This document shows, one piece after another, positions 16,514 to 25,235 of a stretch of DNA of 64,000 bases (the first letter of the stretch is position 1; the number at the start of each line of letters is the position of its first letter). The stretch spans positions 1,116,001-1,180,000 of the forward strand of contig NZ_CP051217.1 of assembly GCF_012516475.1 (NCBI RefSeq), given 5' to 3'. Source of the DNA: Parasphingorhabdus halotolerans. GTDB taxonomy: Bacteria > Pseudomonadota > Alphaproteobacteria > Sphingomonadales > Sphingomonadaceae. The position numbers were made by a program, and so were the translations under genes. Below the pieces are notes generated by a model, which saw nothing but the letters and a program-made list of their open reading frames with translations, was not told where the DNA came from and did no database searches.

Positions 16514-18147
16514 CAGGCTTTTTCTCCTGCCATTTCGGGCCACATCGCCCGCAGTTTTACTTTGTCGACCTTGCCAACCACATTGCGTGGCAGCGGTTCA
16601 TTTAAAAACAGCACCCTACCCGGTGCCTTATATTTAGCCAATTTTTCTCCGACGATGTCGATGATCTTCTGCTCACTCACCTCATTCGCCACAGCAACCG
16701 AAACCAGTAGCTCACCGAGCCGTTCATCGGCTATTCCAAAAGCTGCACATTCAGTGACTTCGGGTATTTCGTTCATCACACGCTCGACTTCGGCGCAGTA
16801 GATATTTTCACCGCCGGAAATAACCATGTCCTTCTTGCGATCGACGATGAAGACATAGCCTTCGTCATCAACATAGCCAACGTCGCCGGTATTGAGCCAG
16901 CCGTCTTCGCTTAAGACCTCGCTGGTCGCTGCAGAGTTATTCCAATAGCCCTTCATAACCATCGCGCCGCGGACGACAATTTCGCCGGCTTCACCTTGTG
17001 GCAACTCCTCACCATCGGGACCAACAATTTTCATATCAACCAGATTAAGCACCCGCCCCGCCGACGAGCGATTGCGAACAAAATCCTCTCCCACCGCCAT
17101 CGCAACACTGCCCGAACATTCGGTCATGCCATAGCCGGTGCCCATCACCGCCTGCGGGCAAATTTCGCGCACCGCGTCGAGCAGATTAACCGGCAGTGCC
17201 TGGCCACCTGTCCCGATATTGCGCAGCGATGATAAGTCGGCTCCCTCATCCCTGGCTGCACTCACCATATCCCAAAGCATTGTAGGAACGGCGGTAAATT
17301 GTGTGATATCTTCTTCCTGAATGACCTTCATTGCGTCCGCAGCATCCCAACGGCGCAGGATCACAACCTTGGTACCAGCAAAAAGCGGTGACAGGAAAGC
17401 AGCGCCCAAACCGGATATATGAAAAAGCGGGTAGACCTGCAGCACTGCCTGCTGCGGCATATTAGCAAGAATATTTTCGACCGGAATGCCCATCTGATTC
17501 GCCATATTGTGCAGCACCATCAATCCTGACATCTGCATAGACAATATCCCGGTGATCAGGTTTTTATGACTCAGCACCGCGCCCTTGACCCTGCCGGTCG
17601 TGCCGGAGGTGAACAAGATCGCGCAGGGATCTTCGGGTGACGCAATGGGCTGTTCACTTAAAGCGGCGCCTTCGGTTGGAAAACCATCTGCCTCAATAAT
17701 CCGACCAACATAACCGCCATCGCGCAACAAAGCCGCGCGCTCGGCATCCGCCAGCACCAGCTTCGCGCTAACTCCATTGACCGACGCCGCCAGTTCTTCA
17801 GGCGAGCCGCGACTATTTACTAATGCCGCCACGCCCCCTGTCCGCTGTACTGCCAGAAAAGCGACCATCCACTCCGCCCGATTGCGCATGCAGATCGCAA
17901 CATGTTCGCCGCGCTTGATCTGCAATTCCGGTACCAACGCATCGCGAAGCAAGAAAACATCTTCAAACGACAACCGCCGATCCCCCTCGACAATAAAGGT
18001 CTTGTCGCCATGATCGCGCGCGGCTTCGATCAGCATATTGAGGTCAGGAGGCGCGTTGACAAATTGCCGTAAGCCATCACGCTCGCCAATTTCAAAAGGC
18101 GAGCCTGACGCTGATACAGCAGCAAAAATAGGATCAATATCGCTCAA
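16513..18147 (-). CDS. Acyl-CoA synthetase (FadD-like)
   Basis: 544-residue, full-length ANL ligase: P-loop ILFTSGTTGRVKGA, GTGYGMTECSG, the hinge TGDVGYVDDEGYVFIVDRKKD and the C-terminal catalytic Lys region PRNVVGKVDK. It makes an acyl-CoA from a free acid, ATP and CoA. The frame opens with TTG at 18147, with AGGA seven bases upstream; the next in-frame Met is 38 residues in and would lose conserved sequence. It could be the HIP-CoA ligase (FadD3 role) or a side-chain ligase; a second ligase is at the left edge. Confidence 0.87.
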   Translation of the reverse strand: MSDIDPIFAAVSASGSPFEIGERDGLRQFVNAPPDLNMLIEAARDHGDKTFIVEGDRRLSFEDVFLLRDALVPELQIKRGEHVAICMRNRAEWMVAFLAVQRTGGVAALVNSRGSPEELAASVNGVSAKLVLADAERAALLRDGGYVGRIIEADGFPTEGAALSEQPIASPEDPCAILFTSGTTGRVKGAVLSHKNLITGILSMQMSGLMVLHNMANQMGIPVENILANMPQQAVLQVYPLFHISGLGAAFLSPLFAGTKVVILRRWDAADAMKVIQEEDITQFTAVPTMLWDMVSAARDEGADLSSLRNIGTGGQALPVNLLDAVREICPQAVMGTGYGMTECSGSVAMAVGEDFVRNRSSAGRVLNLVDMKIVGPDGEELPQGEAGEIVVRGAMVMKGYWNNSAATSEVLSEDGWLNTGDVGYVDDEGYVFIVDRKKDMVISGGENIYCAEVERVMNEIPEVTECAAFGIADERLGELLVSVAVANEVSEQKIIDIVGEKLAKYKAPGRVLFLNEPLPRNVVGKVDKVKLRAMWPEMAGEKA

Positions 18148-18156
18148 TTCAGGATC

Positions 18157-19029
18157 CTAATAAACCGCAGCCGGGTTCTTGTCGTTCGGACTTCCCAGCA
18201 TATCGCGATAGCTCGGTTTTTCTTTTCCGCGATCAGTCACGCCCAGTTCCTTGGCAATCTCAGCGCCAATCAAGGTCCGCCCCGACAGCTCATCACGATT
18301 TCCGGCTTTGTCAATGGCCTCAATGATATGCGCAGTAAATTCTGGGTTTTCCGCAGTTTCGATAAAGCCTTCATATTGCTCGGGATTGGTTTTCTGCGCG
18401 ATCAACGAGCGCTCGGTCACCAGCGGCCCCATCCAGATCGACACCGCAATCACGCCAGTGTCGCGCAAATCATGCTCCATATCATGCGCGAATTTATCCA
18501 GACCTGCCTTTTGCGCGCCATAAGCCGGGCCATGCATATAACAGCTGGCCCCAAAAGAGGAGCCAAATGCGATCACCCCACTACCCTGCTTCACCATCAT
18601 CTTCGCCGCATGCCAGCTTGCAATATAGGCGGAGCGTAACCCCACATCGAGGATGTTAACCGCTTCGGGCTCTTTCTCCCAAAACGGTTTTTTCTCGATC
18701 AACTGATGATGGATATAGGCAGCGTTATTGACCAGAACATCCAGCCGTCCCTGCTCTTTCTCGATTTGCGCAAACAAAGCCGCGACTTGCTCGTCATCCG
18801 CATGGTCGCACATCACGGGGATGCCTTTTCCGCCTAATTCCGTGATTTTGGCAGCAGTTTCTGCGACGGTACCGGGCAGAACCGTGCCATCCCAGCCCTT
18901 GGCATCACCCGGCGTCACGGTGCGTCCTGTAACATAGACGGTGTACCCCAGCTCGCCAAAACCACGTGCTATTCCCGCGCCTGCGCCCCGACTTGCTCCT
19001 GTTACCAGTGCCACTTTGGCCTCAGTCAT
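18157..19029 (-). CDS. SDR-family oxidoreductase
   Basis: 290 residues, a little longer than classical SDRs because of a C-terminal extension (DRGKEKPSYRDMLG and onward). GASRGAGAGIARG is the cofactor loop, SSFGAS carries the Ser and YGAQK the Tyr-Lys pair. GGAGG precedes the ATG. First gene of the minus-strand operon running to the MFS permease, and divergent from the D-aminoacylase-like gene across an operator (19089-19116). Confidence 0.86.
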   Translation of the reverse strand: MTEAKVALVTGASRGAGAGIARGFGELGYTVYVTGRTVTPGDAKGWDGTVLPGTVAETAAKITELGGKGIPVMCDHADDEQVAALFAQIEKEQGRLDVLVNNAAYIHHQLIEKKPFWEKEPEAVNILDVGLRSAYIASWHAAKMMVKQGSGVIAFGSSFGASCYMHGPAYGAQKAGLDKFAHDMEHDLRDTGVIAVSIWMGPLVTERSLIAQKTNPEQYEGFIETAENPEFTAHIIEAIDKAGNRDELSGRTLIGAEIAKELGVTDRGKEKPSYRDMLGSPNDKNPAAVY

Positions 19030-19088
19030 GCTATGATCCCTCCGATTCGACGCAAATTGAATATACTATCTATAATTAGCGTAGATTT

Positions 19089-19116
19089 GCGAAAAGAAAA
19101 GCCTAGAATTTTACGC
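19089..19116. promoter_or_regulatory. 28-bp inverted repeat, putative regulon operator (site 2)
   Basis: Left arm GCGAA (19089-19093), right arm TACGC (19112-19116), N18 between: the shared geometry with one changed base in the left arm. It lies between the divergent SDR (19029) and D-aminoacylase-like (19136) genes, so it could control both. The right arm is about 20 bp from the plus-strand start codon. Confidence 0.5.
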
Positions 19117-19135
19117 AAATGGAGAGTGAAGGCAT

Positions 19136-20848
19136 ATGAGCGACTATGATCTGGTAATTCGTGGCGGAACGATTGTCGATGGAACCGGCGGTTCCGAACG
19201 GGAAGGCGATCTGGCTATCGGGAATGGAAAAATCGCTGCCATTGGTGATGTCGGCGGAAATGGCGCGGAAGAAATCGACGCATCGTGCTGCATCGTGACA
19301 CCCGGTTTTGTCGATATTCACACCCACTATGATGGCCAGTGTATCTGGTCGGAAGAACTCAGCCCATCATCCTCTCACGGCGTTACAACGGTGGCAATGG
19401 GCAATTGCGGTGTCGGATTCGCGCCGTGCCGAAAGGAAGACCAGGCTCTGCTGATCAACGTCATGGAAGGTGTGGAAGACATCCCCGGAGTGGTTATGAC
19501 CGAAGGCCTCCCCTGGGACTGGGAGAGTTTTCCAGAATATCTCGATCGTGTTGATGCTGGTAAGCGCGACATCGATGTTGCCGCCTACCTGCCTCATTCG
19601 CCGCTGCGCGTTTTCGTCATGGGCGAACGCGGCGCGGCGCAGGAACCGGCCACCGACAATGATCTCGCAAAAATGCGCGCATTGGCGAAAGAAGCAATTG
19701 AAGCCGGTGCACTTGGCTTTGCAACATCGCGGCTATCCATCCATAAAACCGCAGATGGCGGCAGCATCCCGACCTTCGATGCCGATGTGAAAGAACTATC
19801 CGAAATATGTTCGGGCATGAGCGATGCGGGATCAGGTACCTTTCAGATCGTACTCGATGCATTTAGCGGCTGGGACAAGGAATATCCTGTGATCGAAAAA
19901 GTCATGGCGGCCAGCGGACGGCCAGCGACCTTCACCTTGGCAAGCGGCAATGACGGCCCGCCACGTTGGCGCAAGGTTCTGGATATGATTGAGCAATCGC
20001 GCAGCGAAGGTCATCAGGTGACAGCACAGGTTTTACCCAGACCGATAGGATTGATCGCGGGCCTTGAACTCACCGTCCACCCCTTCGTGCTTTGCCCAAG
20101 TTGGCAGAAGATTGCTGGCCTGCCAATTACCGAACAGGTGAAGGCGATGCGCGATCCCGATCTCCGCAAGGCGCTTTTGAGCGAGGACTTTGCCCAAGGC
20201 CATCCGTTTAACGAACTGGCCCGCAATTGGGACTGGATGTTCCCGCTTGATGATCCGCCAAACTACGCGCCACCCAAGGAAACAAGTATGGCAGGACAGG
20301 CAGCAGCACGCGGATGTACGCCGCAGGAGGTGGCCTATGACAGGATATTGGAAACCGATGGAAACGGGCTCTTTTTGGCTGCGCTAGGGAATTATGAAAA
20401 TGCCAGTCTGGAAAGCGCACATGAAATGCTCAGCCATCCGCAATGCGTGCCCGCGCTGGGCGATGGCGGTGCGCATTATGGGGCAATTTGCGATGCCAGT
20501 TACTCGACCTATCTGCTCACCCAATATGTCCGAGATGGAAATGGCCTGAGTTTTTCGCTGCCGGAAGCCGTGCATATGCTCTCGGCAAAAACCGCACAGG
20601 CCGCAGGATTCCATGATCGCGGCGTCCTGAAAGTCGGCGCAAAAGCCGATATAAATGTCATCAACCTTGACAAGCTCAAGCTCCATCTGCCGGAAATCGT
20701 CCGTGATTTACCCGCCGGTGGTCGACGCCTTCATCAGCAGGCCACGGGCTATGATGCAACCATTGTCTCGGGAGAAATTATCCGGCGGTTTGATCAATCG
20801 ACCGGCGCACGACCCGGCAAGCTCGTGCGCGGTGCTCAGGCGGGTTAA
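19136..20848 (+). CDS. N-acyl-D-amino-acid deacylase-like amidohydrolase
   Basis: 570 residues. DLVIRGGTIVDGTG opens the typical beta-domain, GFVDIHTHYDGQ carries two metal His, and MGNCGVG holds the conserved metal-binding Cys of D-aminoacylases. There is no signal peptide, so it is cytoplasmic. The family cleaves N-acyl amino acids. In a steroid island the obvious idea is release of glycine or taurine from conjugated bile acids, which this family is not known to do, so it is only a hypothesis. It ends 3 nt from the convergent EthD-like gene. GAAGG precedes the ATG. Confidence 0.85.
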   Translation: MSDYDLVIRGGTIVDGTGGSEREGDLAIGNGKIAAIGDVGGNGAEEIDASCCIVTPGFVDIHTHYDGQCIWSEELSPSSSHGVTTVAMGNCGVGFAPCRKEDQALLINVMEGVEDIPGVVMTEGLPWDWESFPEYLDRVDAGKRDIDVAAYLPHSPLRVFVMGERGAAQEPATDNDLAKMRALAKEAIEAGALGFATSRLSIHKTADGGSIPTFDADVKELSEICSGMSDAGSGTFQIVLDAFSGWDKEYPVIEKVMAASGRPATFTLASGNDGPPRWRKVLDMIEQSRSEGHQVTAQVLPRPIGLIAGLELTVHPFVLCPSWQKIAGLPITEQVKAMRDPDLRKALLSEDFAQGHPFNELARNWDWMFPLDDPPNYAPPKETSMAGQAAARGCTPQEVAYDRILETDGNGLFLAALGNYENASLESAHEMLSHPQCVPALGDGGAHYGAICDASYSTYLLTQYVRDGNGLSFSLPEAVHMLSAKTAQAAGFHDRGVLKVGAKADINVINLDKLKLHLPEIVRDLPAGGRRLHQQATGYDATIVSGEIIRRFDQSTGARPGKLVRGAQAG

Positions 20849-20851
20849 ATT

Positions 20852-21532
20852 CTAGCTGAGGTCGTATTGGCTGGACGGAAAGACATCAATGGTGCCGGGA
20901 TCGATAAACCTTCCGACGCTATCCATCATTGTCGCCAGGTTCTTCTCGAATTTTTCCTGATCGGCGACGGCATCGAAAAAGACCAGCGGATTGGTCAGCG
21001 CCTCTACTGGAAAACATTCCTCGACAATCGCGATATAAGGGGGTGCGTCTTCGGTCAGTGGCTCGACAACTAGGTTTTGAATATATTCAAAATTGGACTG
21101 CGTATCGATGGCGATGCGCGTATGATAGTCACGCCAGATCGCGCGCCATTGCTGCCAGTCCAGTTTTTCCGGCAATGTCAGGAACGCCATTTGGGAAAAT
21201 CCCTCCGTTCGTTTGCCCAATCGAGGCGGATGTTTTTCGTTGGGAATAATCGCCGACTCCGCGATCAGCCAAGCGTGAAAGGATGCACAATATTCGGCAA
21301 TCACATTGTCCGTTTCACTGCGAAAAATCGGATTGGCTGACGGCAACCAGAGCTGAACCAACGCATTTGGCAGAGCATCCCCTCGGGACTGGATTAGCCC
21401 CTTGCCAGCCGCCACATCCTCATCTTGCAGGTTGACCCGCAGATTGCTGGTTTCATCTGGCAATCGCTCAGCCAAACCAGCCAATAGCTGGTCAGCATCC
21501 GCATCCCAGAGCGCGTAGATTATTTTCTCCAT
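20852..21532 (-). CDS. EthD-like / dimeric alpha-beta barrel protein (tentative)
   Basis: 226 residues, not firmly recognised. The opening MEKIIYALW and the block EGFSQMAFLTLPEKLDWQQWRAIWRDYHT resemble EthD-type ferredoxin-like barrels, which often come as two repeats and can be small monooxygenase or isomerase-like proteins; the length would allow two such modules. No signal peptide or membrane segment. Nine bases separate it from the SDR gene upstream, so both are one transcript. AGGAG precedes the ATG. Confidence 0.7.
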   Translation of the reverse strand: MEKIIYALWDADADQLLAGLAERLPDETSNLRVNLQDEDVAAGKGLIQSRGDALPNALVQLWLPSANPIFRSETDNVIAEYCASFHAWLIAESAIIPNEKHPPRLGKRTEGFSQMAFLTLPEKLDWQQWRAIWRDYHTRIAIDTQSNFEYIQNLVVEPLTEDAPPYIAIVEECFPVEALTNPLVFFDAVADQEKFEKNLATMMDSVGRFIDPGTIDVFPSSQYDLS

Positions 21533-21541
21533 ATTCCGCTC

Positions 21542-22303
21542 CTAGTCAAAATTGGCCTGACCGCCATCCAAGGGAATAGTCGCACCGGTCAGATAACCCA
21601 TCTCCGGCGCACAGAGCGAAACAACTGCCTGTCCGATATCACCTTCGCATTCTCCAACCCGGCCAAGCGGTATCGTCCGGAAGAAAGCCTCCGCCTCTTC
21701 AGGATTATTTTCAATCCAGTAATTGAGGCTCGGCGATTTGGCATGCGGTGCAATGGACAACACTCTTATGCCCTCCCCGCCCCATTCCGAAGCAGCAGCG
21801 CGGGTCAGCGGACGGATTGCCTGTTTCACCGATCCATAGGCGCCATAATTGGCCATGTCCCAGCGGATACCGGCCGAGGAAATCAAATTGAAAATTACCC
21901 CTCCGCCACGCTCTTTCATGATCGGATGCACCAGTTTCATCAACCGCAAAGTCGCGAGCGGACCCGATTCAAACCCTGCAAGATAGGCTTCATCCGAAAT
22001 CTTGTCGAGCGGCCCCAGTGGAACTTCCTGCGCGTTGTTGACCAGCACATCAATCCCGCCAAATTTTTCCACTGTCCTGTCCACCGCCGCTTTCAGATCA
22101 TCGCCGAACTTCACGTTGGCAGACAGACAAATGGCCTCTCCTCCCAAGTCTTCAATCAATTTACGGCTGTCTTCCAGTTTGCTTGCCGTCCGGCCAACCA
22201 GCGCAATCTTTGCTCCTGCCTTTGCTGCTGCCAAGGCAATCCCCTGACCCACGCCTTGCCCGCTGCCGGTTATCAGCGCGACTTTATCATTCAGATGGTC
22301 CAA
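21542..22303 (-). CDS. SDR-family oxidoreductase
   Basis: 253 residues with GSGQGVGQG (cofactor loop), LISSAG (Ser), YGSVK (Tyr-x3-Lys) and the tail IPLDGGQANFD. It starts with TTG at 22303, behind GGAGAGAG; the conserved N-terminus LNDKVALITG fixes this start. It is divergent from the OYE operon, with operator site 3 between the two. A hydroxysteroid dehydrogenase function is likely. Confidence 0.86.
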   Translation of the reverse strand: MDHLNDKVALITGSGQGVGQGIALAAAKAGAKIALVGRTASKLEDSRKLIEDLGGEAICLSANVKFGDDLKAAVDRTVEKFGGIDVLVNNAQEVPLGPLDKISDEAYLAGFESGPLATLRLMKLVHPIMKERGGGVIFNLISSAGIRWDMANYGAYGSVKQAIRPLTRAAASEWGGEGIRVLSIAPHAKSPSLNYWIENNPEEAEAFFRTIPLGRVGECEGDIGQAVVSLCAPEMGYLTGATIPLDGGQANFD

Positions 22304-22325
22304 ACTCTCTCTCCATTGCCAATAT

Positions 22326-22353
22326 TCGTAATTTATTTGCTATTTTTCTACGC
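22326..22353. promoter_or_regulatory. 28-bp inverted repeat, putative regulon operator (site 3)
   Basis: Left arm TCGTA (22326-22330), right arm TACGC (22349-22353), N18 between and AT-rich. It sits between the divergent SDR gene (start 22303) and the OYE-SDR-SDR-KstD operon (start about 22400), 23 bp from the SDR start codon. Confidence 0.55.
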
Positions 22354-22399
22354 ATTCAGTTGACAATTTGCCACCAAAAGCTGCAAATGCGTGGAGATT

Positions 22400-23641
22400 A
22401 TGGAGGAAAAATTGAAATCGCAAGCTGTATCTCCGTTTAGTGAGACAAAAATCGGCCCGCTGACGCTGCGCAACCGCTTTGTCAAAGCCGCCACCAATGA
22501 AGGCATGGCCAAGGGCGGGATTGTAACCAAGGGGCTGGCGCGGTTCCATGAGCGCATTGCCGAGGGCGGTGCGGCGATGTCCACGGTTGCCTATTGCGCG
22601 ACCTCACCGGATGGGCGAACATTTGTTGATCAGGCCGTTTTGGACGATGCGTCACTCAAAGATTTTCGTTCGCTCACCGACGCTGTCCATAAACATGGCG
22701 CAGCGGCCAGCGCACAGATCACCCATGCGGGCAGCTTTACTTTTCTCGACAAGGACTCGCTGAAGACCAACAAACCGCTTTCATCGAGCGGTGGGTTCAA
22801 CAAGGTAGGCGTGATGTCGGGGCGGTATTTCAAGAAGAAGATGAACCGTGAAGAGCTTAGTGCAATGGCGGGAGAGTTTGTTGCTGCAGCTATCCGCGCG
22901 AAGGAAGCCGGTTTTGATGCGGTCGAGCTGCATATGGGTCACGGTTATTTACTCAGCCAATTTGTTTCCCCAATCTATAACAAACGCCACGATAACTATG
23001 GTGGCTCCATAGAGAGGCGTATGAATTTTCCGTCCGAAGTGCTCAAAAAAGTGCTTGATGCGGTGGGCAAGGATCTCGCGGTGGTGGTCAAATATTCGAT
23101 GACCGATGGTCCCAAGGGCAATGATATTTCGGATGGGATTGCGGTTGCAAAGCGGCTGGAGGCGGACGGTGCGCATATGGCGGTGCTTTCCAATGGCCTG
23201 AATGTGGAATCGATCACCGCGATGTTCGGCTCGCCCCTTCCGCAGGCCAGCGGCGGCGGCAATGCGATTGTCAAAATTGGCAGCTGGATTCAGTCGCTAA
23301 CCGAACCCAAGGATGTTGTGTTTCGAGAGAGCTATTTGCGGGAATTGGCGCAGCAGGTTCGCGCTAATGTGGATATGCCGCTTGCATATCTCGGCGGTGT
23401 GCAGTCGCTCGATGGCGTCCAAAATGCCATGGCGGACGGTTTTGATACCATCGCGTTAGGCCGCGCGCTGGTGTTTGATCCCAATTTTGTTAATGATCTG
23501 CAATCGGGTGCAATCACACAATCGGGCTGTACGGCTTGTAACCGCTGCGTCACGATGATGTACACGCCGGGCGGGACAAGTTGTATTGAAACGCCTTATA
23601 AGCCCGATCCGAAACTGAACCAAGTGGGAGCTGCATCATGA
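22400..23641 (+). CDS. Old-yellow-enzyme family NADH:flavin oxidoreductase (BaiCD/FadH-like catalytic domain)
   Basis: About 413 residues forming one FMN-binding TIM barrel (IGPLTLRNRFVKAATNEGM, HMGHGYLLSQFVSPIYN). The last 40 residues carry Cys as C-x2-C-x2-C-x11-C, close to the 4Fe-4S motif of FadH/BaiCD, but the C-terminal FAD/NAD domains of those enzymes are absent. OYE relatives reduce or desaturate enones such as 4-en-3-oxo steroids. Start is uncertain: GTG 22391, ATG 22400 or TTG 22412; the last has the best-placed GGAGG. First gene of a four-gene coupled operon that ends with KstD, so ring-A chemistry is the likely job. Confidence 0.85.
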   Translation: MEEKLKSQAVSPFSETKIGPLTLRNRFVKAATNEGMAKGGIVTKGLARFHERIAEGGAAMSTVAYCATSPDGRTFVDQAVLDDASLKDFRSLTDAVHKHGAAASAQITHAGSFTFLDKDSLKTNKPLSSSGGFNKVGVMSGRYFKKKMNREELSAMAGEFVAAAIRAKEAGFDAVELHMGHGYLLSQFVSPIYNKRHDNYGGSIERRMNFPSEVLKKVLDAVGKDLAVVVKYSMTDGPKGNDISDGIAVAKRLEADGAHMAVLSNGLNVESITAMFGSPLPQASGGGNAIVKIGSWIQSLTEPKDVVFRESYLRELAQQVRANVDMPLAYLGGVQSLDGVQNAMADGFDTIALGRALVFDPNFVNDLQSGAITQSGCTACNRCVTMMYTPGGTSCIETPYKPDPKLNQVGAAS

Positions 23642-24411
23642 GCCAGGATTTCTCCGACCATGTTGCTTTCATCACCGGCGGTAGCGACGGCATCGGCCGC
23701 GCAACGGCGGAACTATTGGCAGAACGGGGAGCTACGGTGATTGTCTGCGCGCGCGGCGAAGAGAAGCTGGAAGCGACACGCAAAGCAATCGAAGATGCTG
23801 GGGGCAAAGTGGAAGCACACCAACTTGACGTGACCGACAGCGATGCCTTTACCGCGTTGATTGAAGATGTGGCGGAGCGCCACGGTCGCCTCGACATGAT
23901 GGTCAACAATGCGATGGCGGTGCATTATGCGCCGATCGCCAAACTCAAACTCGAACATTGGCGCAAAGATTTTGCGGTCAATGCCGACGCGGTCTTTGTG
24001 GGCACTAAGACGGCGATGAAAATCATGACAGCTGCGAGAAAAGGATCGATTGTGAACATCTCTTCGACAACCGCGATCCGCGCTGCGGCCAATATGTCGA
24101 GCTATTCGGCGTCCAAGGCAGCGCTGATCCAGTTTACCGCCGTCGCCGCGATGGAAGCCGCGCGGTCCGGCGTCCGGATTAATGCTATTGTTCCGGGACA
24201 GGTGCAGACCGCCGGCAATGAGGATTTCGCCGCCAAAGCGCCCGATATTGCGGCAAAGACCTCCGAAGCCATCCCGATGGGGCGTGGCGGGGAACCGAAA
24301 GAACTGGCTGAAACCATCCTCTTCATGCTGTCCGACGCGGCGAGCTATATCACCGGCGTGGCGCTGCCCGTCGATGGCGGTAAATCGGCGCAACTCTATC
24401 TGCCTTCATGA
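23638..24411 (+). CDS. SDR-family oxidoreductase
   Basis: 257 residues with GGSDGIGRA, NISSTTA and YSASK motifs and the tail ALPVDGGKSAQ. Overlaps the OYE gene and the next SDR gene by four bases each (ATGA), so translation is coupled. Together with the OYE and KstD it probably handles the 3-hydroxy/3-keto and double-bond state of ring A. Confidence 0.87.
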   Translation: MSQDFSDHVAFITGGSDGIGRATAELLAERGATVIVCARGEEKLEATRKAIEDAGGKVEAHQLDVTDSDAFTALIEDVAERHGRLDMMVNNAMAVHYAPIAKLKLEHWRKDFAVNADAVFVGTKTAMKIMTAARKGSIVNISSTTAIRAAANMSSYSASKAALIQFTAVAAMEAARSGVRINAIVPGQVQTAGNEDFAAKAPDIAAKTSEAIPMGRGGEPKELAETILFMLSDAASYITGVALPVDGGKSAQLYLPS

Positions 24412-25235
24412 ATGACACGGTTCGCATCAACGGCGGTGTCGCAGTTATAACCGGAGCCGCTAGCGGCATTGGGGCCGGGTTGGCGCGTCATGCGTCTTTG
24501 CTCGGCATAAAACTTGTTTTGGCGGATCAGAGTGCTGATGCGCTTAACAAAGTTGCGTCAGAAATTTCTACTGATGTGATCGCCGTCCCAACCGACGTGA
24601 GCGATGACGAAGCTGTTGACGCCCTTGCCGTCACCGCTTTTTCAGAATTTGGTTCTGTCGACCTGTTGTTCAACAACGCAGGCATTCTAACGAGCGGACT
24701 GAGTTGGGACATTGAAAAGGCAATTTGGCAACGCGCAATGGATGTCAATATTGGCGGGGTCGTCAACGCAATCCGTTCTTTTGTGCCGCGCATGATTGCG
24801 GCGGATCGACCAGCCAGGATTATCAATACGGCATCAGTTGGTGGTTTTTACCCTTCACCATTGATGGCGCCCTATTCTGCGACGAAATTTGCGGTGGTCG
24901 CCATCACCGAAGCATTAGCAGGCGAATTGGCGCAATTCGGGAGCAAAGTGTCTGTATCACTGCTCGCTCCTGGTCCGGTCAAAACAGATTTGATGAGAGA
25001 CGAGGCTCCGGCGCAGTCCTCCAAATTCATGCAATCGCTGCGGGCGATGGCGGACCGGAAGGGGCTTACCCCGGACCAATTTGCGCCGCTCGTCTTTGCT
25101 GGCATAGAGCGTGGCGATTACTGGATCATTCCACAACCCGAGTCGCTAGATGATCGATTGCGCCAAAGAACCGAAATGATTTTGAACAGAGAAAATCCAT
25201 TTGCCCCGGATTTGCACAAGGGAAAAACGACATGA
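24408..25235 (+). CDS. SDR-family oxidoreductase
   Basis: 275 residues: GAASGIGAG cofactor loop, NTASVGG for Ser, YSATK for Tyr-Lys. The C-terminus is longer than in classical SDRs and lacks the usual xxDGG tail, reading RGDYWIIPQPESLDDRLRQR instead, a pattern seen in SDRs that act on larger substrates. Coupled by four-base overlaps to the SDR before and KstD after. Confidence 0.86.
   Translation: MNDTVRINGGVAVITGAASGIGAGLARHASLLGIKLVLADQSADALNKVASEISTDVIAVPTDVSDDEAVDALAVTAFSEFGSVDLLFNNAGILTSGLSWDIEKAIWQRAMDVNIGGVVNAIRSFVPRMIAADRPARIINTASVGGFYPSPLMAPYSATKFAVVAITEALAGELAQFGSKVSVSLLAPGPVKTDLMRDEAPAQSSKFMQSLRAMADRKGLTPDQFAPLVFAGIERGDYWIIPQPESLDDRLRQRTEMILNRENPFAPDLHKGKTT

Noticed and set aside
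19079..19116. GCGTA...TACGC with 38-bp span at the 19-kb divergent promoter
   Set aside because: The GCGAA at 19089 gives the standard 28-bp geometry with the same right arm; the longer pairing is not seen elsewhere.
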